From assembly GCA_003150235.1 (NCBI GenBank), contig QAMW01000020.1, positions 8,521-72,520 on the forward strand: a stretch of DNA of 64,000 nucleotides. Direction: 5' to 3'. The notes under the pieces were generated by a model, which had not been told where the DNA came from, did no database searches, and saw nothing but the letters and a program-made list of their open reading frames with translations. Position 1 is the stretch's first letter. Each line of letters begins with the position of its first letter. Source of the stretch: Bacteroidales bacterium. GTDB lineage: Bacteria; Bacteroidota; Bacteroidia; Bacteroidales; Muribaculaceae. Shown here in pieces: positions 27,287-36,178 of this stretch. The position numbers and the translations under genes are program-made.

Positions 27287-29002
27287 ATGAAGCATTTAAA
27301 AGAGTATTTATCTATTACCATGACTGTGGCGATGTCGGTTGCGGCGATGCCTGCGGAAGCGCGGGTCAAGCTGCCCCAGGTGTTGTCGTCAGGCATGATT
27401 GTACAGAGAGAGGCTCCGGTGAGACTGTGGGGTACAGCCGACCCGGGAGAGCCTGTTTCGGTCAAGGTGACCGACAGCCGGAAGAAGCCTGTCGGGTCAC
27501 GCAAGGGTGTCACTACCGTTGCCGGCGATGACGGGAAATGGTCGCTCGAACTTCCTGCACTAAAAGCGGGCGGTCCATATACGTTCACGATAAATGATGT
27601 GACCCTGGATGATGTATTGTCGGGCGACGTGTTTATCTGTTCCGGGCAGTCCAATATGGAATTGCCTGTGTCGCGTGTCACCGACATGTTTGCCGATGAG
27701 ATTGCCGCCTATTCAAGCAATGAGGTGCGACAGTATTATGTGCCCCGCGAGGTGGAATTTCATAAACCGCTCGAAGATACCAAGGCTGCGGCATGGAAGC
27801 CGGCGACTCAGGACAATGTTATGCGCTTCTCGGCACTCGGCTATTTCTTTGCCAAGGACCTGAATGCCCGCACCGGCATACCGGTCGGAATTATCAGCGC
27901 CAACTGGGGCGGTACACCGGTTGAGTCGTGGATAAGCGAGGAGTCGCTTCAGGCATTTCCGCGCGCAATCAATGAAAAGCGTATCTATGAAGATGACGCA
28001 TATCGTGAAAGTGTAAAAAAAGTCGAAGGGCAGAATTACGCTCACTGGAATGCCGCCCTTTATGCCGGTGACCCCGGTCTGCACGGCGAAAAAATGTGGT
28101 ATGCCCCCGATTTTGATGATTCCGGCTGGGCAGTGGTCGATATCGTGAAAGGCACTGTGACCGATGGCACAGTTACCGGTGACGACCTCCATAATGGCTG
28201 GAGCGGAAATAAATGGGCGAGCGACGGTCTTAACCCGATAAACGGGTCGCATTGGTTTCGTAAGAACGTGACCCTTACCGCCGAGCAGGCAGAGAAACCG
28301 GCGGTGCTCCGTCTCGGGTGTATCATAGACGCCGACTCTGTATATGTCAACGGCACCTTTGTAGGCACTACTTCATATCAGTATCCGCCGCGCATATACA
28401 ATGTGCCTGCCGGAGTATTGAAGGAAGGGACAAACAATGTCACCGTGAGACTGTTCAGCCAAAACGGCAGCGGTAGCTTTGTGCCGGAAAAGCCGTATAA
28501 ACTCCTTTTAGGCAACGGAGAGGAAGTAAGCCTTGAAGGCGACTGGCGCTATCATCTCGGCGCACCGATGGTGCATGGACCGGGCATGGTGTTCTGGTGT
28601 TACAAGCCTACAGTGCTCTATAATTCGATGATTCATCCGCTTGTCAATCTCCCGGTTGCCGGAGTGGTGTGGTATCAGGGCGAGTCAAATGTAAGCCGCC
28701 GCAATGAATACGGTGCGCTGCTCACCACCATGATTGCCGACTGGCGCAAGGCTTTTGCCGATGAGTCGATGCCGTTTTATATAGTCGAGCTTGCCGATTA
28801 TCTGCATCCCGCCGACAAGGCAGGTCGCGCGGCGTGGGCTGAGATGCGCAAGGTGCAGGCAGGTGTCGCAGAATCCGTGCCAGGGGCGGTGCTCATACAC
28901 AATTCCGACCTCGGAGAGTGGAACGATATACATCCGCTTGACAAAAAGACTCTTGGCGGTCGTGTCGCTGATGCGGTCACCGCCCGAAACGATAAAAAGT
29001 AA
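27287..29002 (+). CDS. Sialate O-acetylesterase-family carbohydrate esterase (likely xylan deacetylase)
   Basis: This 571-residue secreted SGNH-fold esterase has a signal peptide (about 1-26), an N-terminal beta domain with LWGTADPGE, and the nucleophile Ser122 in CSGQSNM. WYQGESN and the terminal DIHP (Asp547, His549) supply the remaining active site. A beta-sandwich resembling a galactose-binding domain is inserted at about 230-390 (NGSHWFRKNVTL, IDADSVYVNGTFVG). The annotated family is sialate esterase, but in this locus removal of acetyl groups from xylan is the likelier role (inference). It stops soon after the catalytic His, lacking the C-terminal beta domain that many homologues carry. 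Confidence 0.82.
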   Translation: MKHLKEYLSITMTVAMSVAAMPAEARVKLPQVLSSGMIVQREAPVRLWGTADPGEPVSVKVTDSRKKPVGSRKGVTTVAGDDGKWSLELPALKAGGPYTFTINDVTLDDVLSGDVFICSGQSNMELPVSRVTDMFADEIAAYSSNEVRQYYVPREVEFHKPLEDTKAAAWKPATQDNVMRFSALGYFFAKDLNARTGIPVGIISANWGGTPVESWISEESLQAFPRAINEKRIYEDDAYRESVKKVEGQNYAHWNAALYAGDPGLHGEKMWYAPDFDDSGWAVVDIVKGTVTDGTVTGDDLHNGWSGNKWASDGLNPINGSHWFRKNVTLTAEQAEKPAVLRLGCIIDADSVYVNGTFVGTTSYQYPPRIYNVPAGVLKEGTNNVTVRLFSQNGSGSFVPEKPYKLLLGNGEEVSLEGDWRYHLGAPMVHGPGMVFWCYKPTVLYNSMIHPLVNLPVAGVVWYQGESNVSRRNEYGALLTTMIADWRKAFADESMPFYIVELADYLHPADKAGRAAWAEMRKVQAGVAESVPGAVLIHNSDLGEWNDIHPLDKKTLGGRVADAVTARNDKK

Positions 29003-29029
29003 TTCTTTTGACCTTAGATAAAATTAAAT

Positions 29030-30460
29030 ATGGATACACAGTTAACAATAGACGGAAATAACGTGACGACCACGGAAAACCGTGGCTTCTATAAACTCAG
29101 CTGGCTTCAGCGTATTGGATTCGGGTCGGGTGACCTCGCCCAGAATCTTATCTATCAGACAATAAGTATGTATCTGCTCTTCTTCTATACCAACGTGTAT
29201 GGATTGGAACCGGCAGTTGCGGCGATAATGTTTCTGATTGTCAGGATTGTGGATGTTATATGGGACCCGCTCGTAGGTACTTTTGTCGACAAGCATGACC
29301 CGAAACTTGGAAAATACCGTGCCTATCTGGTGCTTGGCGGTATTCCTTTGACAGGTTTTGCCATTCTCTGTTTCTGGAACGGTTTTTCAGGCTCTTTGCT
29401 CTATGCCTACATAACCTACGTCGGCTTGTCAATGTGTTATACTCTTGTCAATGTGCCTTACGGCGCTCTCAACGCATCGCTGACACGCGACACCAACGAG
29501 ATTACAATCCTTACCTCCGTCAGGATGTTTATGGCAAATGTCGGCGGTCTTGCCGTCGGCATGGGTATTCCTATTATCCTTAAGATTTTTGACCCCACTG
29601 AGACCACCGACCTTTCGTCAAGTGACACGGCATGGTTTATCACAATGTCAATCTACGGAATAGTCGGACTTGCCCTGCTCATATTCTGCTTCTCACAGTG
29701 TCGCGAGCGCGTGGTGATGGATAAGTCGCAGACAGAAAATGTGAAAGTGTCTGACCTTTGGCTCGAGTTTGTACGCAACAAGCCTTTGCGTATCCTCGCG
29801 TTCTTCTTTATCACCGCTTTCGGACTTATGGCGATAAGCAATTCGGCAGGTGCCTACTATATCAATTATAATCTCCACGGTACTGCCGACCAGCTCTCCA
29901 TATTCATGGGACTCGGCTCAATACCGGCGTTCATCTTCATGCCTCTTATTCCCAAAATCAAGCGCATGGTGGGTAAAAAAGGTATGTTTTACATATTCCT
30001 GATGACTGCCGTTGTGGGTATGGGACTGCTGTATATGATTTCGATGATTGACGCTCTCAAGGAGCACATGTGGCTTGTATATGTGGCTCAGTTTGTGAAA
30101 TCGACCGGTATAATTGTTGCTACAGGCTACATGTGGGCGCTTGTGCCGGAAGTAATCTCTTACGGCGAGTACACCCACGGAAAGCGTATTTCAGGTATCG
30201 TCAACGCTCTCACCGGTATATTCTATAAGGCAGGCATGGCACTTGGAGGCGTTGTCCCCGGACTGGTGCTGCAGTTTGTTCATTTCGACAAGGAAGCCGC
30301 CGTGCAGACTCCGTTTGCCGAGCAGGGTATTCTCTGGCTCGTTTCAGTCATCCCTGCAATCTTGCTTCTCCTCGCGATGTTTATCATCTCGAAGTATGAG
30401 CTTGACGATGAGCGTATCGACAGCATCAATGCCGAGATTGAACGCCGTCATAAGGGATAA
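29030..30460 (+). CDS. GPH-family (MFS) sugar:cation symporter
   Basis: This inner-membrane transporter of 476 residues has 12 predicted helices. The N-terminal signature of the glycoside-pentoside-hexuronide family is present (FGSGDLAQNL, then IVRIVDVIWDPLVGTFVD, near residues 25-85). Its place between secreted and cytoplasmic xylan enzymes suggests import of xylobiose or short xylo-oligosaccharides into the cytoplasm, where the GH43 enzyme appears to act. It is 27 bases after the esterase and 49 before the second GH10. Confidence 0.88.
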   Translation: MDTQLTIDGNNVTTTENRGFYKLSWLQRIGFGSGDLAQNLIYQTISMYLLFFYTNVYGLEPAVAAIMFLIVRIVDVIWDPLVGTFVDKHDPKLGKYRAYLVLGGIPLTGFAILCFWNGFSGSLLYAYITYVGLSMCYTLVNVPYGALNASLTRDTNEITILTSVRMFMANVGGLAVGMGIPIILKIFDPTETTDLSSSDTAWFITMSIYGIVGLALLIFCFSQCRERVVMDKSQTENVKVSDLWLEFVRNKPLRILAFFFITAFGLMAISNSAGAYYINYNLHGTADQLSIFMGLGSIPAFIFMPLIPKIKRMVGKKGMFYIFLMTAVVGMGLLYMISMIDALKEHMWLVYVAQFVKSTGIIVATGYMWALVPEVISYGEYTHGKRISGIVNALTGIFYKAGMALGGVVPGLVLQFVHFDKEAAVQTPFAEQGILWLVSVIPAILLLLAMFIISKYELDDERIDSINAEIERRHKG

Positions 30461-30509
30461 TGTAATGAATATTATTTTATCTTAGTTTTTATATTATCAG
30501 TACAGGTTT

Positions 30510-31637
30510 ATGAAGAAATTAATTTCATCAATTATTGTTGCCGGAATGGCAATAACCGGAATGTCGTTGACATCATGCTCGCAGAAAGTTGATGCCGAGC
30601 CGACATTGAAAGAGGCTTTTAAGGACAACTTTCTTATGGGTGTAGCCGTAAATGCCGATCAGGTTGCGGGCACCGATTCCATAGGAAAGGCTATCGTTGC
30701 GAAGCATTTCAACTCCATCGTTGCCGAGAATGTCATGAAGTGTGAGAAGATACATCCGCAGGAAAACGAGTATTTCTGGGATGATGCTGATGCTTTCGTG
30801 AATTTCGGGGAGGAAAACAATATGTTTATCATAGGACACTGCCTTATATGGCACTCGCAGCTGGCACCCTGGTTTCTTTTCGATGACAAAGGCAATTATG
30901 TCGATGCCGAGACATTGAAGCAGCGTATGCGCGACCATATCTATACCATCGTGGGGCGTTACAAGGGAAGAGTGGATGCCTGGGATGTTGTAAATGAGGC
31001 TATTCTTGAAGATGGCAGCTACCGTAACAGCGGTTTCTATGAAATACTCGGCGAGGAGTTTATTCCGCTCGCTTTCCAGTATGCCCATGAGGCTGACCCC
31101 GATGCCGAACTCTATTACAATGACTATGGCATGCATGAGCAGGGCCGTCGCGATACTGTAATCAAGATGGTCAATGACATGAAGCAGCGCGGATTGCGTA
31201 TCGACGGTATAGGAATGCAGTCGCACGTCGGCATCGACTATCCTGATTTTGACGCGTATGAAAAGTCTCTGGAGGCATTCGGCGGCACAGGGTGCAAGGT
31301 AATGATTACCGAATGGGACATGAGCGCGCTTCCTTCGGTGACTCATTCGGCTAATGTCGGCGACACCATTGCGCAGGCAGAGAACCAGAACCCGTATCCC
31401 GACGGACTTCCCGCCAATGTGGCACAGGAGTGGAACGACCGCATGGAAATGATGATGGATATGCTTGTAAAACATTCCGATGTGGTTTCTCGCGTGACTG
31501 CATGGGGTCTTAGCGACCGCGATACATGGAGAAACGACTGGCCCATCCACGGCAGGACCGACTATCCGCTGTTATTTGACCGCAACCATGAAATGAAGCC
31601 CTTCCTCAATAAGTATCTTGCACAGGAGAAGAAGTAA
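30510..31637 (+). CDS. GH10 endo-1,4-beta-xylanase, single-domain lipoprotein
   Basis: This compact 375-residue GH10 enzyme has no binding modules. A lipobox ends at Cys23 (LTSC) but is followed by SQKV without an acidic run, so a periplasm-facing anchor is more likely than surface display (inference from the known lipoprotein export signal). Catalytic residues are acid/base Glu163 in WDVVNEA and nucleophile Glu268 in MITEWDM. Substrate-binding motifs are GHCLIWHSQ and GIGMQSHV. It probably shortens xylo-oligosaccharides that have passed SusCD. Confidence 0.94.
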   Translation: MKKLISSIIVAGMAITGMSLTSCSQKVDAEPTLKEAFKDNFLMGVAVNADQVAGTDSIGKAIVAKHFNSIVAENVMKCEKIHPQENEYFWDDADAFVNFGEENNMFIIGHCLIWHSQLAPWFLFDDKGNYVDAETLKQRMRDHIYTIVGRYKGRVDAWDVVNEAILEDGSYRNSGFYEILGEEFIPLAFQYAHEADPDAELYYNDYGMHEQGRRDTVIKMVNDMKQRGLRIDGIGMQSHVGIDYPDFDAYEKSLEAFGGTGCKVMITEWDMSALPSVTHSANVGDTIAQAENQNPYPDGLPANVAQEWNDRMEMMMDMLVKHSDVVSRVTAWGLSDRDTWRNDWPIHGRTDYPLLFDRNHEMKPFLNKYLAQEKK

Positions 31638-31658
31638 TCATCCAAATATAATAACATC

Positions 31659-32642
31659 ATGAAAAAAATGAGATATCTTGTACCCGGCGACTATATGGCT
31701 GACCCGGCTGTACATGTGTTTAACGACAGAGTGTATATATATCCCTCTCATGACTGGGACAGCGGTGCCGGTGAAAATGACAACGGCGACCATTTTGAAA
31801 TGAAAGATTACCACGTATTCTCCACCGACGACGTTATGGAGGGCGAGGTGATTGACCATGGCAAGGTGCTTGACCTTCAGGATATACCTTGGGCGGGCCG
31901 TCAGCTCTGGGACTGTGATGTAGCCGAGAAAGACGGAAAATACTACATGTATTTCCCGATGAAGGATAAGAACGATGTGTTCCATATCGGAGTGGCGATT
32001 GCCGACCGTCCCGAAGGACCGTTCATCCCGCTTGCCGATCCTATCCGTGGCAGCTACTCTATCGACCCTGCCGTGTTCAAGGAAGGTGACGACTATTACA
32101 TGTATTTCGGCGGTCTGTGGGGCGGTCAGCTTCAGCGTTACCGTGACAACAAGGCTCTTGAAGAACCGCATCTCGAGCCTGACGAATGTCCGGCAATACC
32201 GTCGCGTGTCGTGCGTCTGACCAAGGATATGCTTCAGTTTGCCGAGGAGCCGCGACCCATTGTGATTCTTGACCCCGAGACAGGCAAACCCCTTACCGCC
32301 GGTGACAATACGCGCCGTTTCTTCGAGGCATCATGGATGCACAAGTACAACGGCAAGTATTATTTCTCATATTCTACAGGCGACACCCATCGTCTCTGCT
32401 ACGCTATCGGTGACAATCCTTACGGACCGTTCACCTATCAGGGATGTATCATGACTCCGGTGGTAGGATGGACCACTCATCACGCCATTGCGGAATATAA
32501 AGGTAAATGGTATCTCTTCCATCACGACTGTGTGCCCTCCGGTGGCAAGACCTGGCTCCGCAGCCTTAAGGTGACCGAACTGGAATATGATGCCGACGGC
32601 AAGATAAAGACTATTGACGGTGGCGGTACAGGCGATGAATAA
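31659..32642 (+). CDS. GH43 glycoside hydrolase (beta-xylosidase/arabinofuranosidase type), cytoplasmic
   Basis: This 327-residue five-bladed propeller hydrolase lacks a signal peptide, so it should act in the cytoplasm on imported xylo-oligosaccharides. The catalytic triad is visible as base Asp15 (ADPAVHVF), pKa-modulating Asp136 (SIDPAVF) and acid Glu223 (FFEASWMHKY). The compact single-domain form resembles the GH43 subfamily 1 enzymes of other xylan loci. Its stop codon overlaps the GH67 start (ATGAATAA, 32635-32642), pointing to translational coupling. Confidence 0.9.
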   Translation: MKKMRYLVPGDYMADPAVHVFNDRVYIYPSHDWDSGAGENDNGDHFEMKDYHVFSTDDVMEGEVIDHGKVLDLQDIPWAGRQLWDCDVAEKDGKYYMYFPMKDKNDVFHIGVAIADRPEGPFIPLADPIRGSYSIDPAVFKEGDDYYMYFGGLWGGQLQRYRDNKALEEPHLEPDECPAIPSRVVRLTKDMLQFAEEPRPIVILDPETGKPLTAGDNTRRFFEASWMHKYNGKYYFSYSTGDTHRLCYAIGDNPYGPFTYQGCIMTPVVGWTTHHAIAEYKGKWYLFHHDCVPSGGKTWLRSLKVTELEYDADGKIKTIDGGGTGDE

Positions 32643-34662
32643 GTACGTTTCAACATTTCTTACTATAGTTGCCGGCATGCTATTCAGCATGTCGGCAATG
32701 GCATATAGCGGGTCGCGGTTATGGCTCCCTGTTGCCGACTCCGCCAACAATGCTTCGGTCACGCTGGAAGCCAAAGGCGTTACAGCCTCTGTCGCGGCTC
32801 AGGAGTTGCGCGATTCCTGGCATGGCAAGGATAGGGTGGTACTGCGTGAGAAGCGCTACAAGACACTCGGAGAAGAGGGCTACCGTATAGTGCCGGATGA
32901 CGGCTGCGTGACAATCACGGCAAATACCGGCAAGGGCTTGCTCTATGGTGCCTATCATCTGCTCCGGCTTCAGGCAATGGGTGCTTCCGTGGACTCGGCG
33001 ATAACCGAAGTGCCGGCGTTTAATCTGCGTGTGCTCAACCATTGGGACAATCTTGACGGTACGGTAGAACGCGGTTATGCGGGAAAGAGCCTGTGGAAAT
33101 GGGAGGAATTGCCCGGTGTGGTATCGCCTCGCTACAAGGAATATGCCCGCGCCAACGCATCGGTAGGTATCAACGGGGTAGTGCTCAATAATGTCAACGC
33201 CTCGTCGCGCATCCTCTCGCGTGAGTATCTTGAAAAGGTCAAGGTGCTTGCCGATATTTTCCGTCCGTATGGAATCAAGGTGTATCTGTCAGCTAACTTC
33301 GCGGCTCCCATGCAGCTTGACTCGCTTCCTACCGCCGACCCTCTCGATAAGGATGTGGCAAGATGGTGGAAGCGAAAATGTGACGAGATATATGGTCTTA
33401 TTCCCGATTTCGGTGGATTTCTCGTGAAGGCGAACTCGGAAGGGCAGCCCGGTCCCTGTGATTTCGGTCGTACCCACGCTGAAGGTGCCAATATGATGGC
33501 TCGTGCATTGCGTCCTCACGGAGGCAAGGTTATGTGGCGCGCGTTTGTTTATTCGCCTGCCGATGCCGACCGTGCGAAGCAGGCTTATATCGAGTTTCAG
33601 CCTCTCGACGGGAAATTTGACGACAATGTGATTGTACAGATTAAAAACGGTCCGGTCGATTTTCAGCCGCGTGAGCCGTTCAGCCCGCTTTTCGGCGCGA
33701 TGCCGTCGACTCCGCAGATGGCGGAGCTGCAGGTGACGCAGGAATATCTCGGTCACGCCAATCATCTCGCTTTCCTTGCCCCGATGTGGGAGGAGTTTTT
33801 CGGTTGGGTGAATCCGTCATCATTGACTGCAATCGCCGGTGTGGCGAATATCGGCGATGATGAAAACTGGACCGGTCACCCGCTTGCCCAGGCAAACTGG
33901 TATGCCTTCGGGCGTCTTGCGTGGAATCCGTCGCTTAGTAGTAAGGAAATCGCCCGGGAATGGTTGCCCGCGACTGTCTACGGGTCAAATGAGATTCCCG
34001 ACGATGTGAAAACCGCTCTTGAGGATATGATGCTCGGCAGCCGCGAGGCTGTAGTCGACTATATGATGCCTCTCGGGCTTCACCATCTGTTTGCCTTCGG
34101 ACATCACTACGGTCCGGAGCCTTGGTGTAATCCTGAGGGAGCGCGCTCCGACTGGCTTCCGTCATATTATCACCGCGCCGACTCCGCGGGAATAGGATTT
34201 GACCGCTCCCCGTCGGGCAGTAATGCCGTGTCTCAGTATCCGGAGCCTTACAGTACGCAGTATGCTTCCGCATCCACATGTCCCGATGAACTGCTGTTGT
34301 GGTTTCATCATCTACCGTGGGATTACACGATGAAGTCGGGTGCAACGCTCTGGGATGAGCTTTGCCGTCATTACGAGCGCGGATGTATCGCCGTGAGCGA
34401 CATGCAGAAGGCATGGATGAAGGCGAAGCCTTACATCGCGCCGGCGCTGTACAGCGATGTCGAGGAGCGTCTTGCCACGCAGGCTCGCGACGCGCAATGG
34501 TGGAAAGATGGCTGTCTGCTTTATTTCGGGGAATTTTCAGGTATGCCGTTGCCCGATGATGTAACGGCACCGGTTCACACACTTGAACAGCTCCGGGGAG
34601 TTGACCTCGGCATTACCAACTATGAATCGCCCTCGGCATCGCTTCTGAATAGCAAGCGGTAA
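32635..34662 (+). CDS. GH67 alpha-glucuronidase
   Basis: This enzyme removes 4-O-methyl-glucuronic acid from the non-reducing end of glucurono-xylooligosaccharides. The 675-residue product has a signal peptide (about 1-22), an N-terminal alpha/beta domain and a TIM barrel. The catalytic acid is Glu269 in KANSEGQPGP. The base pair is Asp342 (NGPVDFQPREP) and Glu370 (VTQEYLG). The 73 and 28 residue spacings equal those of the characterised Cellvibrio enzyme. I placed the start at 32635 rather than 32614 because it gives a proper signal peptide and an overlap with the GH43 stop. It is last in the operon, and its stop abuts the murI stop. Confidence 0.95.
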   Translation: MNKYVSTFLTIVAGMLFSMSAMAYSGSRLWLPVADSANNASVTLEAKGVTASVAAQELRDSWHGKDRVVLREKRYKTLGEEGYRIVPDDGCVTITANTGKGLLYGAYHLLRLQAMGASVDSAITEVPAFNLRVLNHWDNLDGTVERGYAGKSLWKWEELPGVVSPRYKEYARANASVGINGVVLNNVNASSRILSREYLEKVKVLADIFRPYGIKVYLSANFAAPMQLDSLPTADPLDKDVARWWKRKCDEIYGLIPDFGGFLVKANSEGQPGPCDFGRTHAEGANMMARALRPHGGKVMWRAFVYSPADADRAKQAYIEFQPLDGKFDDNVIVQIKNGPVDFQPREPFSPLFGAMPSTPQMAELQVTQEYLGHANHLAFLAPMWEEFFGWVNPSSLTAIAGVANIGDDENWTGHPLAQANWYAFGRLAWNPSLSSKEIAREWLPATVYGSNEIPDDVKTALEDMMLGSREAVVDYMMPLGLHHLFAFGHHYGPEPWCNPEGARSDWLPSYYHRADSAGIGFDRSPSGSNAVSQYPEPYSTQYASASTCPDELLLWFHHLPWDYTMKSGATLWDELCRHYERGCIAVSDMQKAWMKAKPYIAPALYSDVEERLATQARDAQWWKDGCLLYFGEFSGMPLPDDVTAPVHTLEQLRGVDLGITNYESPSASLLNSKR

Positions 34663-35499
34663 TCAGAGGGTAATTGAAGTTGCCTCGACCGGTTCGGAAA
34701 GGAACACGGTCGCCGACTCGGAAAATTTGTCGGAACTTTCAGTAGTAAGATATCGGCACGTTGCACCTTGGCTGCAGCGTGCCGTCATTTCAGGGTGACG
34801 GTTGAGGTAGTCGGCGAGACTGTCGGCTACAATCGCGCCTTGTGACAGCACGGTCACGCCTTCCGGCACATATTTTTCAACCTTGTCTTTGAGAAGGGGA
34901 TAGTGGGTGCACCCTAATATCACGGTGTCTATGCCGGGATTCTGCGCCATCAGACGCTCCACGTCGCGTTTCACGAAATAGTCGGTCCCTTCACCTGTAG
35001 CCTCGCCGTTTTCGACAAGAGGCACCCACATGGGGCATGCCTGGGTAAAGGTGCGGAATCCGGGATAGAGCTTTTCGATTTCCATTTCGTAGCTGTGGCT
35101 GCGTATGGTGCCGGGGGTTCCAACTATGCCGATATTTCCCGTTTTTGTGATTTCCCCGATTTTCTCCACAGTGGGGCGTATCACCCCGAGCACTCTGCGC
35201 GCCGGGTCGATGGCGGGAAGGTCGTTCTGTTGGATTGAGCGGAGTGCTTTTGCCGAGGCTGTGTTGCAGCCGAGTATCACGAGCTGGCATCCTTGCTCGA
35301 AAAGATAGCGCACAGCTTCGAGAGTGAAGCGATACACGATGTCAAACGAGCGTGTGCCGTACGGTGCACGGGCGTTGTCGCCAAGATATATGTAGTCATA
35401 TTGCGGCAGTTTGCGACGTATCTCGTCAAGTATGGTCAATCCGCCATATCCGGAGTCAAACACCCCGATAGGACCGGGGGTGGTGCTTAGTCGTGTCAT
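34663..35499 (-). CDS. murI: Glutamate racemase
   Basis: MurI makes D-glutamate for peptidoglycan. The 278-residue product has the family landmarks Asp15 in GVFDSGYGG, the first catalytic cysteine Cys78 in LGCNTASA, and the second Cys197 with Thr198-His199 in LGCTHYP. The start codon lies only 5 bases beyond the T-tract of an intrinsic terminator, so expression may depend on read-through or on a promoter within that hairpin region. Its stop codon directly abuts that of the GH67 gene. Confidence 0.95.
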   Translation of the reverse strand: MTRLSTTPGPIGVFDSGYGGLTILDEIRRKLPQYDYIYLGDNARAPYGTRSFDIVYRFTLEAVRYLFEQGCQLVILGCNTASAKALRSIQQNDLPAIDPARRVLGVIRPTVEKIGEITKTGNIGIVGTPGTIRSHSYEMEIEKLYPGFRTFTQACPMWVPLVENGEATGEGTDYFVKRDVERLMAQNPGIDTVILGCTHYPLLKDKVEKYVPEGVTVLSQGAIVADSLADYLNRHPEMTARCSQGATCRYLTTESSDKFSESATVFLSEPVEATSITL

Positions 35500-35504
35500 A
35501 GTGT

Positions 35505-35541
35505 AAAAAAAGAGGATGTATCGTGACTTGATACACCCTCT
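35505..35541 (-). terminator. Intrinsic terminator between skp and murI
   Basis: On the minus strand a 12-bp stem with one G-U pair (AGAGGGTGTATC with GATACATCCTCT), a 7-base loop and a run of seven T form a strong terminator. It lies 24 bases after the skp stop and 5 bases before the murI start, so it may act as an attenuator of murI. Confidence 0.9.
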
Positions 35542-35565
35542 TCTTATGGGGGTTAGTGATGAGAC

Positions 35566-36063
35566 TTACTTAAGGTTAAGACGGGTCTTTACAAGGGGAG
35601 TGACATCAGTCACGTCAGTGCCGGTGTAAAGAGGCATCACGTTTTCGAAGATGAATGTCATGCCGTTTTCCTTGCCTACTGCATCGATAGCCTGACGCAC
35701 CTTTTCCTGAATGGGGGCGAAAGCGGCTTCCTGCTGACGCTGAAGATCCTGAGTGGCGGTGGCGCGGAACTGCTGCATCTTCTGGTCGAGTTCCTGAATC
35801 TCCTGGATGCGGCGCTCCTTGATTGATTCGGGGGTGTCGGCTGCAAGTGCCTGATACTCGCCATATTTCTTCTCAGCTTCCTCGCTAAGTTTCTGGAATT
35901 CGTCTTCGTAACGCTTTGAGGAGGCAGTAATCTGTTCCTGAGCAGTCTTAAATTCGGGCATAGCCTCGATGATTGTCTGGGAATTAACGACACCAAACTT
36001 GGGTGACTGAGCTACTGCGAGCATCGGAAACGCTACTAATATAGCGAGCAAAATTTTTTTCAT
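35566..36063 (-). CDS. OmpH/Skp-family periplasmic chaperone
   Basis: Skp proteins hold unfolded outer-membrane proteins in the periplasm for BamA. The 165-residue product has a signal peptide ending near residue 19 (MLAVAQ), then the family pattern FGVVNSQTIIEAMPE, followed by a long charged coiled-coil arm (about 45-115). I chose the start at 36063 (a tandem ATG also exists at 36066) over the longer frame from 36150, because a -7 box lies at 36115-36122, downstream of that earlier ATG. It is the second of two adjacent skp genes. Confidence 0.92.
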   Translation of the reverse strand: MKKILLAILVAFPMLAVAQSPKFGVVNSQTIIEAMPEFKTAQEQITASSKRYEDEFQKLSEEAEKKYGEYQALAADTPESIKERRIQEIQELDQKMQQFRATATQDLQRQQEAAFAPIQEKVRQAIDAVGKENGMTFIFENVMPLYTGTDVTDVTPLVKTRLNLK

Positions 36064-36114
36064 CATATTCAGTTGTGTAATGTTAAATTTTTCTATTTGT
36101 GTTAATTGATTGTG

Positions 36115-36122
36115 CAAAGATA
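36115..36122 (-). promoter_or_regulatory. -7 box of the second skp gene
   Basis: On the minus strand TATCTTTG matches TAnnTTTG exactly, about 50 bases upstream of the skp start at 36063. It suggests a promoter inside the envelope cluster. Confidence 0.55.
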
Positions 36123-36178
36123 AGAAACTCAATCCATATATACTAAACAAAGTCTCTTAAAAAATCATATAGGGCGGA

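Noticed and set aside
30479..30488. TCTTAGTT upstream of the second GH10, similar to part of the 22-bp repeat arm
   Set aside because: Only eight bases match, with no inverted partner or promoter layout; chance in AT-rich DNA is sufficient.
30573..31550. A 325-codon frame antisense to the second GH10 gene
   Set aside because: It is a shadow of strong codon bias on the real gene; GH10 motifs and both catalytic glutamates are on the plus strand, and the antisense product shows no recognisable pattern.
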